NCBI GenBank assembly: GCA_034008185.1
Contig: CM067082.1
Coordinates: forward strand, 11,268,984-11,332,983
DNA length: 64,000 nt
DNA from: Gorsachius magnificus
Taxonomy: Eukaryota > Chordata > Aves > Pelecaniformes > Ardeidae
Direction of reading: 5' to 3'
In this document: positions 1 to 11,615 of the stretch, piece by piece
Layout of the letters: each line of letters opens with the position of its first letter
Numbering within the stretch: position 1 is the stretch's first letter
Notes under the pieces: generated by a model
What the model saw: the letters and a program-made list of their open reading frames with translations, nothing else
Database searches by the model: none
What the model was told of the DNA's origin: nothing
Program-made: the position numbers and the translations under genes

Positions 1-1320
1 AATTTTAGGATATTCTGTTTTCTTCCCTATTGCTGAAAGACATTTCTAATCAATATCCAGGTTTGTTGATTTTTTTTCCCCTCCTATGCTGATTTACTGG
101 CAGCATTTAGAAAAAGCCGCTCTGCTCCTCCAATGATTTACAAGTATACTGGCCATCCTTACACTGACCATTTTAAAAGCAGCTCACTGGCATTCCTAAG
201 AACGTAAGTAATTTAGTTTCCATTTTATAATAAGACAAGGACAGCCCCAGGCTGAGAGTGAACACATTCTTGAAGGGATGCCGGAGCCCAAGCCTGCACT
301 GCTGGACCACAGGCTGTCTGGGTGGGAAAACTGGGAGCGATGAGGAGCATGGCATGGTTATGTGGACTTTGGAGGTCTCTTCTCTTCACTGTGGGTGGAC
401 ACACAACCCCACACAGACTGAGCTCTGCCCTTTCTTAGAGCTCTTCCCCGCCTCCCACACAAAGGCACCTGGATATGGTGGAATAATCAGAGTCTTTGTG
501 GCTGAGGGCTGTGAGAGATGCGATGAAGCAATGCACAGTACAGAGTAGAGCCCACATCTCCAGGATTTAGGTGACATGAAAGACAACTGACAGCAGAGGC
601 AGTGCATGCACGGGGCAACAGATGCACATCAGAGGCAGGGGATCCTCGCAGGCACAGACCTGCTCATGGTACCGTGGCTGCTGAACTCCCGAGGGGGCTC
701 TGATCACCTTTGGCCAGCACAAGAGTAGGCTCCTTGGAGGGGTCTGCAGGTCGCTTCTGTCAGGTCAGCACATCTTCGTGTGGGTGGGCAGTGAGCTGAG
801 CCTCTGGGAATCTCCCTTCCCGTTTGTCTCCAAGGGAAGCATGGCCATTGAATGCCTGTTTCATGGAAGGCAGATTAAACTCTTAAAGATCTGCCCTCGC
901 TCTTTAAAGAATAAAATACTGCCACTGTTACAGTGAGAAAAGCAGAGACAACTTAGCTGCTGTTTTTTTACACAGACTGTGAACAGCAAATCTGCTGTGC
1001 AGAGCACTCAGCTCATTGCATCTTCCACCTTTCCCCTACGGCTAATCGGCATGGTGTCAGCTCCGTGCCTCCCTGACTGATGCTTAAGACTCCCTGGCCC
1101 TGTCTGGAGTGCTTGAGCTGAAAGGGCAGTTCCTTTTGGCTATAGTGGTCATGTCAGCCCTAGTCCCCTCACCTCTGGAGCTGAAATTCTCTTCTAAAAA
1201 TGCCACTGCAGCAGCTACGCACAGGCAGCTCTGCCCCTCCCTTGTCAGTCATATCTATCTGCAGGCTGCCTCTGCATTTTTCATCTCCCTTGCAAGTTGG
1301 GGGAAAAGAAATAATACATA

Positions 1321-1386
1321 GCTCAGCTGTTTCTGTCTGTAGGCATTTAAGCTGGTAAGGCTCAGCTGTATAAATCTTCCCAGCTG
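1321..1386. promoter_or_regulatory. Cluster of three CAGCTG E-boxes beside a TATA-like word
   Basis: CAGCTG occurs at 1324-1329, 1363-1368 and 1381-1386. The first two copies share the longer word GCTCAGCTGT. TATAAAT follows the second copy directly at 1369-1375. CAGCTG is a binding word for basic helix-loop-helix factors such as the MyoD, ascl and ptf1a classes. A regulatory role is inferred from motif spacing only, and short words such as these recur by chance. Confidence 0.2.
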
Positions 1387-1527
1387 TGAGAACCTCAGTG
1401 CTTTTATTCCCATGATAAAGCCTTTGGCTCTGAATGTGTTTCAGGGATATTCAAAGTGGAAATCTTTCTCTCCATCTGGGGAATTGCTTGGTGTCGACTG
1501 ACAAGGAAATGGGAGGTCAGTAGCATT

Positions 1528-1554
1528 AAAAAAGGAAAAAAAAAAAAAAATAAA
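1528..1554. repeat. A-rich low-complexity tract
   Basis: A nearly pure A run is broken by GG and a T. No target-site duplication or recognisable upstream retrocopy is seen, so I treat it as simple low-complexity sequence. Confidence 0.7.
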
Positions 1555-2782
1555 GAATGCTGGGTTGTAGAATTAACTTTATACTAAACCTTGGTGTGTG
1601 TTTTAGGAAGAGAGGAGTAGAGGGGAGGCATGGGGGATGGGAGGTTTGATTTGCACAGAGTCTTTCATTGGAAAACTAATGCAGCTGTCCCCAAGGTGCT
1701 GCATTGCTAAGATCTGGCATTTTCCTGCTCCAGTGGAAAAGGAAGACCGATACTTTCCCTTATAGTAACCTTTGCTGATTAATCGGTGTAGTGACATTGA
1801 AGTCAGTTCCACTGGGAAATAATTGCTGTCGCTCTCAGACACAATATGGAAATAAGATGCCATGGTGACAGCAACTGTTTTGAAGGGCTGGCAAGGAAAT
1901 CCAGATCAAAGATCAATGTCTGGCAGGCACAGTGTTCACTTAAAGTCAAGGATAGAAGTGTTTAGGCATAGAGCTTTCTCCTAAAACTGACAAAATTTGG
2001 ACAACAGATGGACAACATCTAATAAAAATATGGATACAAGGAAATTTTCATGCTGCAGGTTGGCTTAAAACCGAGGGCTCAGACTTGCAGCTGAATATGA
2101 GCATCTCCAGATCTGAAGGGTATTTCAAAGGTCAGCTGCTTAGACAGGTAAGGCAGCATCCTTTCTGTGGCACTAGGATTTGGCTTCCATTCTGGGTTCT
2201 GCTGAGGACTTCCTCTTGGTGACCTTGGTCATGATTCCAGTTGCTTTTTCTGCCTCAATTTCTCACCTGTAAAAAGAGCAATGAGCCTTTCCCTATCTCC
2301 AAGGGTGTCATAATGATATCAAAATGCCCGGTGCTCATACACTAAGATGATGAGCTGAGATGGGCTTGATATGTTTTTGTTGTTCAGATTCAATTCATTG
2401 AAGAAAGATGTCCCATTGGTATATAACTAAATTTTTTTTAATGAGTCCCAAATGAGCTCTATTTGTGGAGCCAATATATACCAGTTTATACTGGAAAGCA
2501 ACTCTGGTCCATCCAACTAAGTTTTATTCTTGGGTCCCTGGAAACAGAGTCAGATTTTCTACTTCACCACCCCAGTAAGATCACCAGTTTGACAGATTGA
2601 ATATCCTGGTGCAATCCATGTCCTCAGCAGACAGGGCTTAAACTGTATGTGAAAGCTAAAAGGAGTCCCTGTTTTGGAGACAAAAAGTGCACAACAGTAA
2701 TAGCCCACTGATAAATTTGAATTTAAACATGTAACTGAGAGTTTCTGAGAGAGGTTAGAATATTCCAAAGGGCTGGCTTTTT

Positions 2783-2813
2783 AAATAATACAATAATAAT
2801 AATAAAAAAAAAA
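2783..2813. repeat. (AAT)n / poly-A low-complexity tract
   Basis: Imperfect AAT/ATA trinucleotide repeats run into about ten A residues. This is a short microsatellite with no linked element visible. Confidence 0.7.
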
Positions 2814-4410
2814 CTTTCACCTTGCTCTAAAGAGTGACATTGTCAGCATTAGCAATACCTTAATGATATTTCTCATCTGGGAATAAATAAATGGATTTGA
2901 ATAATACACAAAGCTATGAACACAGCAGAAGCAAATACAGCACCTAACATTTCCTCTGACTCCCATATTTCTAGGAGGTAAATGAAAGCAAATCAAAGCA
3001 ATTCACTGTGATCATGAAAACACACGGCACCAAAAGCAAGGAGCTATACCACATGGTTTACATGGGAAACAGATTCTGATTTCCATCAGCATAAAGAGAA
3101 TTTGTTCCTACGCTGTTCTGATAATGCAGGCCTCAGACAGAAAGAGATATACACTGGTATCTGGGGATAAATTCGATTATTTTACATTTCCACTGAACTT
3201 ATGTAATTTAGGAATACAACGTCTTGCCTGAACATTAGCAGGACTTGGATGGACCATTGCTGCCTGCAGTAAGTGAGTGTAGACAAGCATGATCTCTCAG
3301 GAACCAGCTGAAAGAAGGCAAACTAAGGGCAGCCTCTTAGAACCAACCAGTCATATGGGTTGTGGGCAATAAAAGCCTGCAGTAGGCCCTCTAGTACTTT
3401 CGAGCCTTCAGCTGCACAGATACAAAGAGGGACAAACTGGGAAGAGGGATGAATTTGTCTGGGTAGGAAATGGTAGTTGATATATTGAGTCAGATTCTAT
3501 GCTTCACCACTGATGTCTCCTTTCTAAGACACTTAAAAAGAAAGGTAAAATCTCATGAACTGGTGGGGTGTCCTCTTACAATGTTGTTTTCATGTCACAT
3601 GTAGTGAGTGGACCATAAGACTTGACGCAAAGTCCAGCCAGTAAGATCAGCTGGGACCTTTGAAGAGGAAATTTTACTCACCACAGGGAAGGCCTGAGCA
3701 TCCAGTATAGACAGGACTATTTCCCTCCCTCAAAAGGAAAAATCAAAAAAATGATATAATTTGTCAGTAGGACTTGAAAAAGCTGTTGGCTCTAGTCAAC
3801 GAGTTACCTCTGTAAGGGACAAATCATTTCTCAGTGCTACCCACCCAGCCCTTTGCCTCCCTTGCTCTTTAAGACTCAATAGCCCAAATCTATTAAGTTA
3901 CTAGTGCACCTCACACCTATTGATGTGATTTGTGGAAATTCATTTAAGTGGGAGAAGGCAGTTAAATTCTTCTGGTGATGGAAGCCAAGCTCTTTGAGAC
4001 AAAATATGATAGTACAAAGAGTATCTACCACGATGAGTCTTTGCTGAGCATTAATGTAGTATTGAAGGATAATCTTTTCACTATATTTGTAATGGACAGT
4101 GTGATTCACTCAGCAATTCCAGCAATTCCTGTGTCCACCTCCTCTTTTTCTCACCTGCTATATCAGATGGATGATGACCATCAATCACTACGAATCATGT
4201 GCCAGTGCATGTTTTTGCCAGCTCTGAGAAGGCTGTGCATTAAAACTGGCAAAAAGTAAATTAATGACCTACCAGGCACAAATCACAACCGCAGCATTTC
4301 AGAATTGTTATAGAAAAAACTAATTAAACTGACTGCCACACACCCAGGACAAGAAACTGGGAAATGTGCCAAAACGGTTCTCAAAATAGCTCCTTTGAAA
4401 ATACAACCTT

Positions 4411-4441
4411 TTATTCTTTTTTTTTTTTTTTCTTTTTTCTT
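4411..4441. repeat. T-rich low-complexity tract
   Basis: A long T run is interrupted by single C residues. The sequence on either side matches no repeat family I know. Confidence 0.7.
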
Positions 4442-5750
4442 GGTTAGTAGTTAACTTCACCCTTATAATCATTCTAATTGTTATTACTGTCCAACATTAC
4501 ATATGGGGGACACTTCCCTCCCTTTGCGGCTACCCTGACACTCATTCCAGCATAGAGCATCCAGGCAGCACCTTTTCTCCAACTACCACAAAAAATCCTG
4601 CAATTTAGGGTTACTGTCTTGTGCACAAAACTGATATTCCCCACTGAAATCCAGCACATCTCACACAAGAGCAGAATGCATCTGATCCTATTAAAGAGCC
4701 ACCCCTCTGCCAGCACTTGGGCTGTCTGGACGTCAGTTTTGGCCATCCTTATGCTCTTACTGGAGAAATAAGCAGTGAGATGGAGTGCTGTCAGAACCAG
4801 ACCAAGAAAAAGGTGAAAGAGTAAAAATAAGTCCAGTGAAAACTGGCTGGAGGGAGACAATACACAAAAGCAATTGCCAAGAGGAAGGACTCTCCTCTAG
4901 CTCAGGTGCCGGTGTTAGACAGAAGATCTGTGTGCAGCACCTGACTCTGTCCCAGATGTCCTGTATGGGACACTGGAAGACTCTCACTTTCTGTATGTTA
5001 ATCTGCCATCTAGAAAATTAAGTTTTTCTTTTAAATTAGGCCTACAGATCTTCAGGACAGGAAATTTCTCTTGTTACTGGTATCTGCAATATCAATCTCT
5101 ATGAGTTCTTTAGGAATATAAGTTGTACAATGTCCATTTGTGGCTACACTTTCTTCATTCGCATTCTAGAACGCAATCACCATGAAAAGAAGTATCTTTA
5201 ATGTACCCTAGATAAACAGATGTATAAGCCCCTCTAAATATGCCATAAGTGCTTTTGGTTAATTACAATCCACAGCCGGAGTGTTGTTATGCAGTGAATG
5301 GGAAATCCAGGAGTTATTTCTATATCCCAGCTGTCAGACTGTACCTCATTTCCAAGCTCATGTAGTTAGGAATTACTTCTCTAAAAACAGTGTAGTCCTC
5401 AAATGTGTTTATTTGCTAGTTTCTGAGATTATTAGGAGCTAGTAATAAGCTGCATCATCCCTTTATCTTCAACAACCTTATGTTGATTTATGCAAAAGAA
5501 ACCTTACAGAGAGGGAGAGTTGTAAAATGGGTGTTACACCCTAATCAAGATTCCTATATGCAGAAGACAAATCTTGAGTAATAGAGCTGCTAAACAATCT
5601 GGGAGCTGGATGCATCATTTTGGCTTGACTTTGGGAAGATAGAAGCCACGTTAAAACCAAACAAGTGAAAGAAAGCTAGAATGGATATTCATTGTTTTGT
5701 ACGTCTTCAAATGCAATACCTAGCCCCCAAGCCTTAGATTTAAATAGAAT

Positions 5751-5832
5751 AAAGTACGTTTGTTTTTACCATCAAGTTTGGCCAATGATAAAAAGTACAT
5801 TTGTTTTTACCATCAAGTTTGGCCAATGATAA
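5751..5832. repeat. Tandem duplication, 41-bp unit, two copies
   Basis: The unit at 5751-5791 is repeated at 5792-5832 with one visible difference, a G to A change in the word AAGTACGTTT / AAGTACATTT. Both copies contain CATCAAGTTTGGCCAATG. The near identity suggests a recent local duplication such as replication slippage. Each copy holds TTGGCCAAT, a CCAAT-box / NF1 half-site-like word, but any regulatory role is speculation. Confidence 0.9.
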
Positions 5833-8789
5833 AATGTATTTCAGGAGGGCTGACAGCCTCATACTTCTGTTCCCCAGGGACTGATGGTCCTGACACAGGG
5901 GAGCATCTTCATTCACATAAATACATAATTCTCACGACTGCACAGTGTGGAGTCCCCCCTGCAGCACGAGAAGTTCCCTGAGTATCATCAAGCCCTTCTT
6001 TGCTAAACTGGAAGGGCCAACATGCAAATAAGCAGCAGAGAGATATTGGCTACGGGGACAAATTTTCCAGTGACAATTTTTAACCACTTTTATGAGGAGG
6101 CAGCTGGATCCCAGAGACTGTGACACCAGCTACTTCATCCTTCTGTTTCTTTACAGTCAGTACTGGGTAAAGCAGAACCTAGGCTCCCTAATCCCTCCTT
6201 GTGGGCAGCTGCTGTGTAACTCATGCTAGCAGATTTGGGCATCCTTTTGCTTGGTGAAAGTTTCTCTATTTACCACCCATAAGAGATTCAGCTGTTTTTT
6301 TCCTTGTTGAATCGATCTCTATTATGCCTTTCATATTTTCTGGAAAAAACCCAGTTTCAATCCCAAACTTTGCCCACCTCAGGATGCATGTCCTGCCTGA
6401 CAATTCAAGTTAAACCCTGATGTCGTTGTTCAGTCCTCAGATAAAATTTTCAGACACAACTAAGTGACTTAGGACCCCACTTCTTAATCATAATTTAAGC
6501 ATTTAGGAATTCCACTCAGTGGAAGTCTCAGGCAGTCATGAGCCTAGATGACCATTGGGAAATCATCTGATTTAGGTCTCAGGGTTACTTAAACACTTTT
6601 GAAGATGCTCACCTTATTTTTTCAATTGAATGAGGTCCTGAGAATAGGCTGAGGGAGGATTGAAGAGGACTGAGTCCATATATCTGTGGTCTTTGCTAAG
6701 TTTTGTACTTTTGGGTCTTTTTCTCTAAAAATAGTTAAATTTACTAGACCAAGATACACTCACCAACCTCATAAGAGTTTGCTTACAGGTGAAGAGCAGC
6801 AACAGTTGTGAGAATAAAAATCCTAATCCTTTATGCAATAGATTCAGGGCACAGTGAACTAAATGCCATTTCTCCAGGTTTTAAGCACATATGCACTTAA
6901 GTCAGCCTTCTGGGATATAGGAGTGTCTGTGCTGGAAGTTCACCTGAAGTTTAAAGCACTAAAATAGCATTTCAGACATAGCAGAAGTCATCTGATTTTT
7001 GAGAAATTGTGACCATAGGTTTAACTATTGCTCACCCAAGTTTCCAGCACCACAGTATCCTACTCTCTTTGGCAGAGCGGGAAGTGCTGTCAGGGCTGAA
7101 GAGTGTTCAAATCTGCGTTGTCAAGCCAGCAGTGAGTTTGAGCTCTGTCCTTTTGCATCCTATAGCTCTAATTTTCAGCATTCAGGAACACCAGCATCAG
7201 CAGCTGGGATCAGTAGGAGGCAGAGATGAAAATGTGCAGCTAGTATACATCAATGGCCTGCATCTTTAGAGGGCTGGCATATACTTGCACAGACTCTTGC
7301 CACCTAAGCTGATCCCTGTTTCCTGATCCTGTCCTCCTCATATGCCCTGGCTGGGATGGCGATGGGGGAAACCTTCCTGAAGTACAACTACCAAGAAGTC
7401 TCTGGGCTGTTGCTGACCGTGAGTTGCTAACAGCTCGTGACTAGGAGATGGTAACTATTACAGCATGTCAGATTGCTTTAATTTTTGCTCTATTCCTGGA
7501 TCAGCCCAAGATCCAGAGAGTTGCAAAGTGGTTGATAGGTTGGGTCCATTCCTCCCTTGGTTGTATGTTGCTTGGTGCATGTGGTTGTTTTCTAACTGAT
7601 CAATCTCATCAACAAGAAGTTAGCAAGTATTTACCCTTTTATTTCTCTGGATGTGTAAGGTGAATCATAGACATTAAGTGCCTGGTCTCAGGTACTTAGA
7701 GCTACCTTGCATTAGTCTTAGACTATGGCTAAACTGCCAAATCCTGACTGTAGGACACAGGATTCAACCTCATGGCTCCAACTGTCAGGTCTAACATAAA
7801 TATGCACTGCAAAGGATAAAGACAAAATTAAAACAAATTCTAGGCCTAATACTGTGAAATCTGATTAGTGCAGAAAAGGCAACTCTGAGCCGATATTTGA
7901 TAGTGGCGATGATCACATTTAACCCCGTTAGTCATTCCTGATTTGTTTAGCATATGCATCATACTGGACAAAAAATATTCAAAGAGACACAATCAATATG
8001 TTTCTTTTAACACTGGGTGTGCCCTTGGTTCTTTCAGTTCACAATGACCTAAAATGCTAACATCCAGATTTGATCCAGCTTTTTATTCTGCTTTACAGAG
8101 ATAAGCAGAATGGAGACCTCCTGATTCCAGCATTAAGGAAAGCAGGAGTTGCAATCATCCTGCCGATACAATAAACATTATTTTCTGTATTGCAGTGTAT
8201 CCAGTGGCATCATTGATAGGTCATTGATCCTCTGTATCTAAAAGGTTGCAGCAGCATTGTTTTCCAGCATCAGTTAGGCAGAGCGATAGCTGTGATTGGG
8301 AAAATACTGAACAGTTTCCGCGTTGATGTTGTGCCTTGTCACAGCTCTTTTTCAGCTGGGTTACTGTACTCTGACCTGTCGTGAAACACCTGTTCTTCAA
8401 GCAGTTTCTTTACTTGTTTTCTCTTTTAGTCTCTTTTTCTCTCTCTTTCCCCTCAGTGAAAACGCAGCTCTGACAGAGACTTTGGAAAGCCTCACAGCTG
8501 TTTTTCTTATTCTGAAGTAAAGTCACCCCACCAGCTCACAAAGGAACCCACTTAGCTTTTGTTTACGACACTGCCATTGTGTGGGCCTGCAAAACACCCT
8601 GCTTCTCAAAGTTTGTGCAGCCAGCAGCTGTAATGTTATTTTATTTGTCTCTTTGTAATTTTGGTTTTGGGTAAAACTGGAATTTTTCTCTTGGACAATG
8701 CTGAAGGGGGAGAAAGGGAGAAAAATTTAAGAAAGAGAAAAGCCTGATGGTCAATAAATAACGAAAAACATCAATGCTACCAGTGATGC

Positions 8790-8970
8790 AGCCGAAAAGA
8801 CGTCATGAATCAATGAGTCAGCTGGACAAAGGCACGTTGAGAGCTAGGAGTCAGGGAAACATGTAGACATTTGGCAAATCTAATGAGCTCTAATAACAGA
8901 TATATTTAGCAGTGCTGCGTGACGTGAAGGATGAATCTCATAGTCAGGTTAACCCTTTGACAATGGCAGG
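8790..8970. promoter_or_regulatory. Possible enhancer-like motif cluster (CRE, AP-1, TCF, SOX words)
   Basis: Within about 180 bp there is a CRE-like GACGTCAT (8799-8806), an AP-1 / MARE-half word TGAGTCAGC (8814-8822), a TGACGTG half-site (8920-8926), a TCF/LEF-like CCTTTGA (8954-8960) and a SOX-like ACAATGG (8960-8966). The words are visible. Their grouping as one element is inference. Conservation across birds would be needed to raise confidence. Confidence 0.2.
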
Positions 8971-11234
8971 CACATTGCCAGTCAGCTTCCTAATCACTGA
9001 CTGAGATACTAGGTGGGAAAAGTATCTTCTCATGAGGAGAGACTGACGCAAATAGGTGGCTAAACTTTTCTATTCCTCCCTGGTATTTGTTGGAGTGACA
9101 CCCACATGAAAAAACTGTAGTAAATTACTCAGTACAAGACTATCCGAGCAGGCTCAGAAAAAAAAAGTATTTGTTTTATGAACAACTATGTTTTTATGCC
9201 TCTCAGCAGAGCAGATGGGAGGGGCTTCTTTTCTACTATCATACGGAAAGCTCAAACCCAGATCTGACAGCACAGGTTTCATGGAAACAGGCCAGGATCA
9301 GTAAATATCAGTGCCACTCAGAGCTGTGGAAGGGCAAACCAGAATTGTCAAAATCAGGCTTTGTCATCTGCACAAATGGTCAAGGCAACACACCCCCAGG
9401 ACAAGCCTATCTGGGAGAGTCTTGCACCAGAGACAGAAAAGTAAACTGTCAGGAGGAGTTGAGATTAAACCTACTCATAACACAACAGAGAGGTGGGAGA
9501 TCAGATTCAAATATTTCATATACTTTAAGATACTTAACAACGCTTCTTCCACAGTGAGGAAACCTGCTTGTCTGGGGTTAGCTGTCAGTAGGACAGACTT
9601 CTCACTGATGGTGTTTTTCAGGTTGGTCCCTGATAACTAGCAGTAGATGGATTAGAACAAGGATTTTTTTCAGGATTTAATTTCAGGGAATATCTTTGTT
9701 TTCCATTCAGACAGAATTAAGAAGATTAAATGAGATTACTTCCCTCTTTTCTTCTACCTGAAAACCTTGTTCTAGTTCACTTCTAAGTTATATTACCACT
9801 ATTCTTGGAAGGTCCACAGAGCATCAATGAGGAAATATCTAACTAAAGACAGCCCCAGACACTCTGGGGGAGTTCACCCTCTTTTAGAGAGGTTACCACA
9901 ATGCCATTTTAACACAGAAAAAAAGTTTAACTCCAATATTGATACTTCTGCTAACTGCTCAATTTTTTTTCACCCCAGGATAAGAAAAAGTTATCACAGA
10001 CACTACAGAAAGGAGAAAAGAGAAAGTTTAGGAAACGTAAAACTGAATGACAGGAAAAGCTAGCTCGGTTTCACCAGTGTTAGTTGAAAGGACATTTCTA
10101 ATCAACTTTGTTTTAGTTGCATGAGAGCAAAAAATAGTTTTCCAACATTAGACTAGAATTGGATTAAGTCCAGCCCTTATCATGGTCTTGTTATAGTCTT
10201 GACCACACAGTCATTGTGCAGTTCAGGTCTTCATCAGAAAAATGGGGCCCACATTGCTTTCTCATTGATTGCTTAGTTTCCCATAAGGCAGAAGCCCAAT
10301 GTGGTCCCCTCTCTCCCCAGAAAAGGTAGATGACTCTGGAGCTGAAACCACAGATGGTTGTCATCATTCTGTTTCTACTCATATGAGTGGTTTGTTAGCA
10401 TAGGAAGATCAGGATCTTAGTGTTGGTCTCTAGATGTTACTCTGACAGTAACAATAACACTGCATTTGAAATATATATCTTAGTTTTTGATAACTGCATC
10501 TAACCATCTTACAGGGATCAGAAAAAACATCACACGTGTAGGTTTGTAACCAACCTACCTAAAATTTCAAACATTTGCAGTGCATTACTTGCAAGCACTC
10601 TTCAGATTGAGAATGATGCAATTCATTAGAAAATGCATTTGTGACAAATTTACACAACAGAAAGGACTGACATCTCCTGAAGGAATCATTGCAAATGATT
10701 TATCCAGTTTAAGTCAAATAGAGCATAGAAGGTCCTTCATCCCACAGCCTGTAGAGCAATTTATAGCTGATAAAAATGGTAGCATTCACGCAGTCAATCT
10801 CCATCAAAACCGAACGACTTTATTGCAGTGTCTCAGAGCTTAATACTTCCTTTTCACAGAGAAAAACCACAAAATATGTGTAAGTTATGTTAGTAATATG
10901 TGTCAATGGCCAAAAAAGGGAGGTTTTGAGATGGAAGGAATACCACACAACATACCTTCTGTGCATTTAGTGAACATCAAAAATAAGAAGATTCTAAATG
11001 CAATGTTTCTTGTTGCAGTTTTCTGGAAAGACAGTATATCCTGAAACATCAGCACACAGAAAGATGGAGGGAAGAGTACAGGAGTATCCAACCAGTCTCT
11101 TTTCATCCCTGTTTTATAATCTAAACAGTAAGTTAAGCAGATTTGTGAAGGGAAACAGAAACCTTGCTGTTAGCATTTGGAAGTGCCATGCTTTGGAAAG
11201 AAATCAAAATAGAAGTCACAGTTGAGTTATCTGT

Positions 11235-11255
11235 CCCTAAACCTTGCCCTAAACC
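11235..11255. repeat. Short CCCTAA-containing direct repeat
   Basis: CCCTAAACC occurs twice (11,235-11,243 and 11,247-11,255), separated by TTG. It contains the vertebrate telomere hexamer complement once per copy but is not a true (CCCTAA)n array. It lies immediately upstream of the 32-bp palindrome. Confidence 0.5.
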
Positions 11256-11257
11256 TA

Positions 11258-11289
11258 TTTATTAAAATAGATATATCTATTTTAATAAA
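11258..11289. repeat. Perfect 32-bp AT-rich palindrome
   Basis: The left arm TTTATTAAAATAGATA (11,258-11,273) is the exact reverse complement of the right arm TATCTATTTTAATAAA (11,274-11,289), with no spacer. The flanking bases (A at 11,257 and A at 11,290) do not pair, so the palindrome ends cleanly. It could extrude as a cruciform. The chance expectation for a 16-bp perfect arm with zero spacer in 64 kb is very low, even allowing for AT richness. Confidence 0.9.
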
Positions 11290-11615
11290 AAACTGCAAAC
11301 TCAAAAGTGCAAGTCTTAAAGGCTTGCAAAGTCTCCAGCAGATGGTGTTTTATTTATGCATCACCATTGGGCCACATTTGCTAAGGTTGGCATCTATTTA
11401 TTCCTCTGCCCCAAAATATCATTATTATAATTTGTATATTTAAGTGCCAGATTTTCTGTTTTGGCTGAGCTGCTCTCATCACTAGAACAGGCAAAACTGG
11501 CTTTAAGCCACTTATATCTTCCCCTTGAGTCTGGAGGCAGCCAGATGTCAGTCCAGTACCTTGCATAAATAAGAGCAGCCTCAGGAATGCTCTGCCCAGT
11601 TATCAACGCGCATAG
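11290..11615. other. Noncoding flank between palindrome and CR1
   Basis: No gene or repeat is recognised. CR1 similarity begins abruptly after the in-frame stop TAG at 11,613-11,615, so the truncation junction of the next element lies at about 11,616-11,622. Confidence 0.6.

Larger units (their letters stand above)
1..5750. other. Noncoding unique sequence
   Basis: No gene is recognisable here. Open frames are short, lie on both strands, overlap one another, and resemble no family I know. Small features inside it are an A-rich run near 1528-1554, three CAGCTG E-boxes at 1324-1386, an ATA/A-rich run near 2783-2813, and a T-rich run near 4411-4441. A 128-codon minus-strand frame at 4474-4860 begins with a hydrophobic stretch, but nothing supports it as a gene. 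I infer intergenic or intronic DNA. Confidence 0.7.
5833..11257. other. Noncoding unique sequence
   Basis: No gene or repeat family is recognisable. Two overlapping plus-strand open frames at 9171-9557 and 9311-9640 compete for the same DNA in different phases and match nothing I know. The interval holds a motif cluster around 8790-8970 and a CCCTAAACC direct repeat at 11,235-11,255. I infer intergenic or intronic DNA. Confidence 0.65.

Noticed and set aside
4474..4860. Minus-strand 128-codon frame with hydrophobic N-terminus resembling a signal peptide
   Set aside because: Hydrophobic runs are common in translated T-rich DNA. There is no homology, and the frame is overlapped by others on both strands.
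8964..8980. TGGCA...TGCCA pair considered as an NFI palindrome
   Set aside because: The spacing between half-sites is too wide for the NFI consensus.
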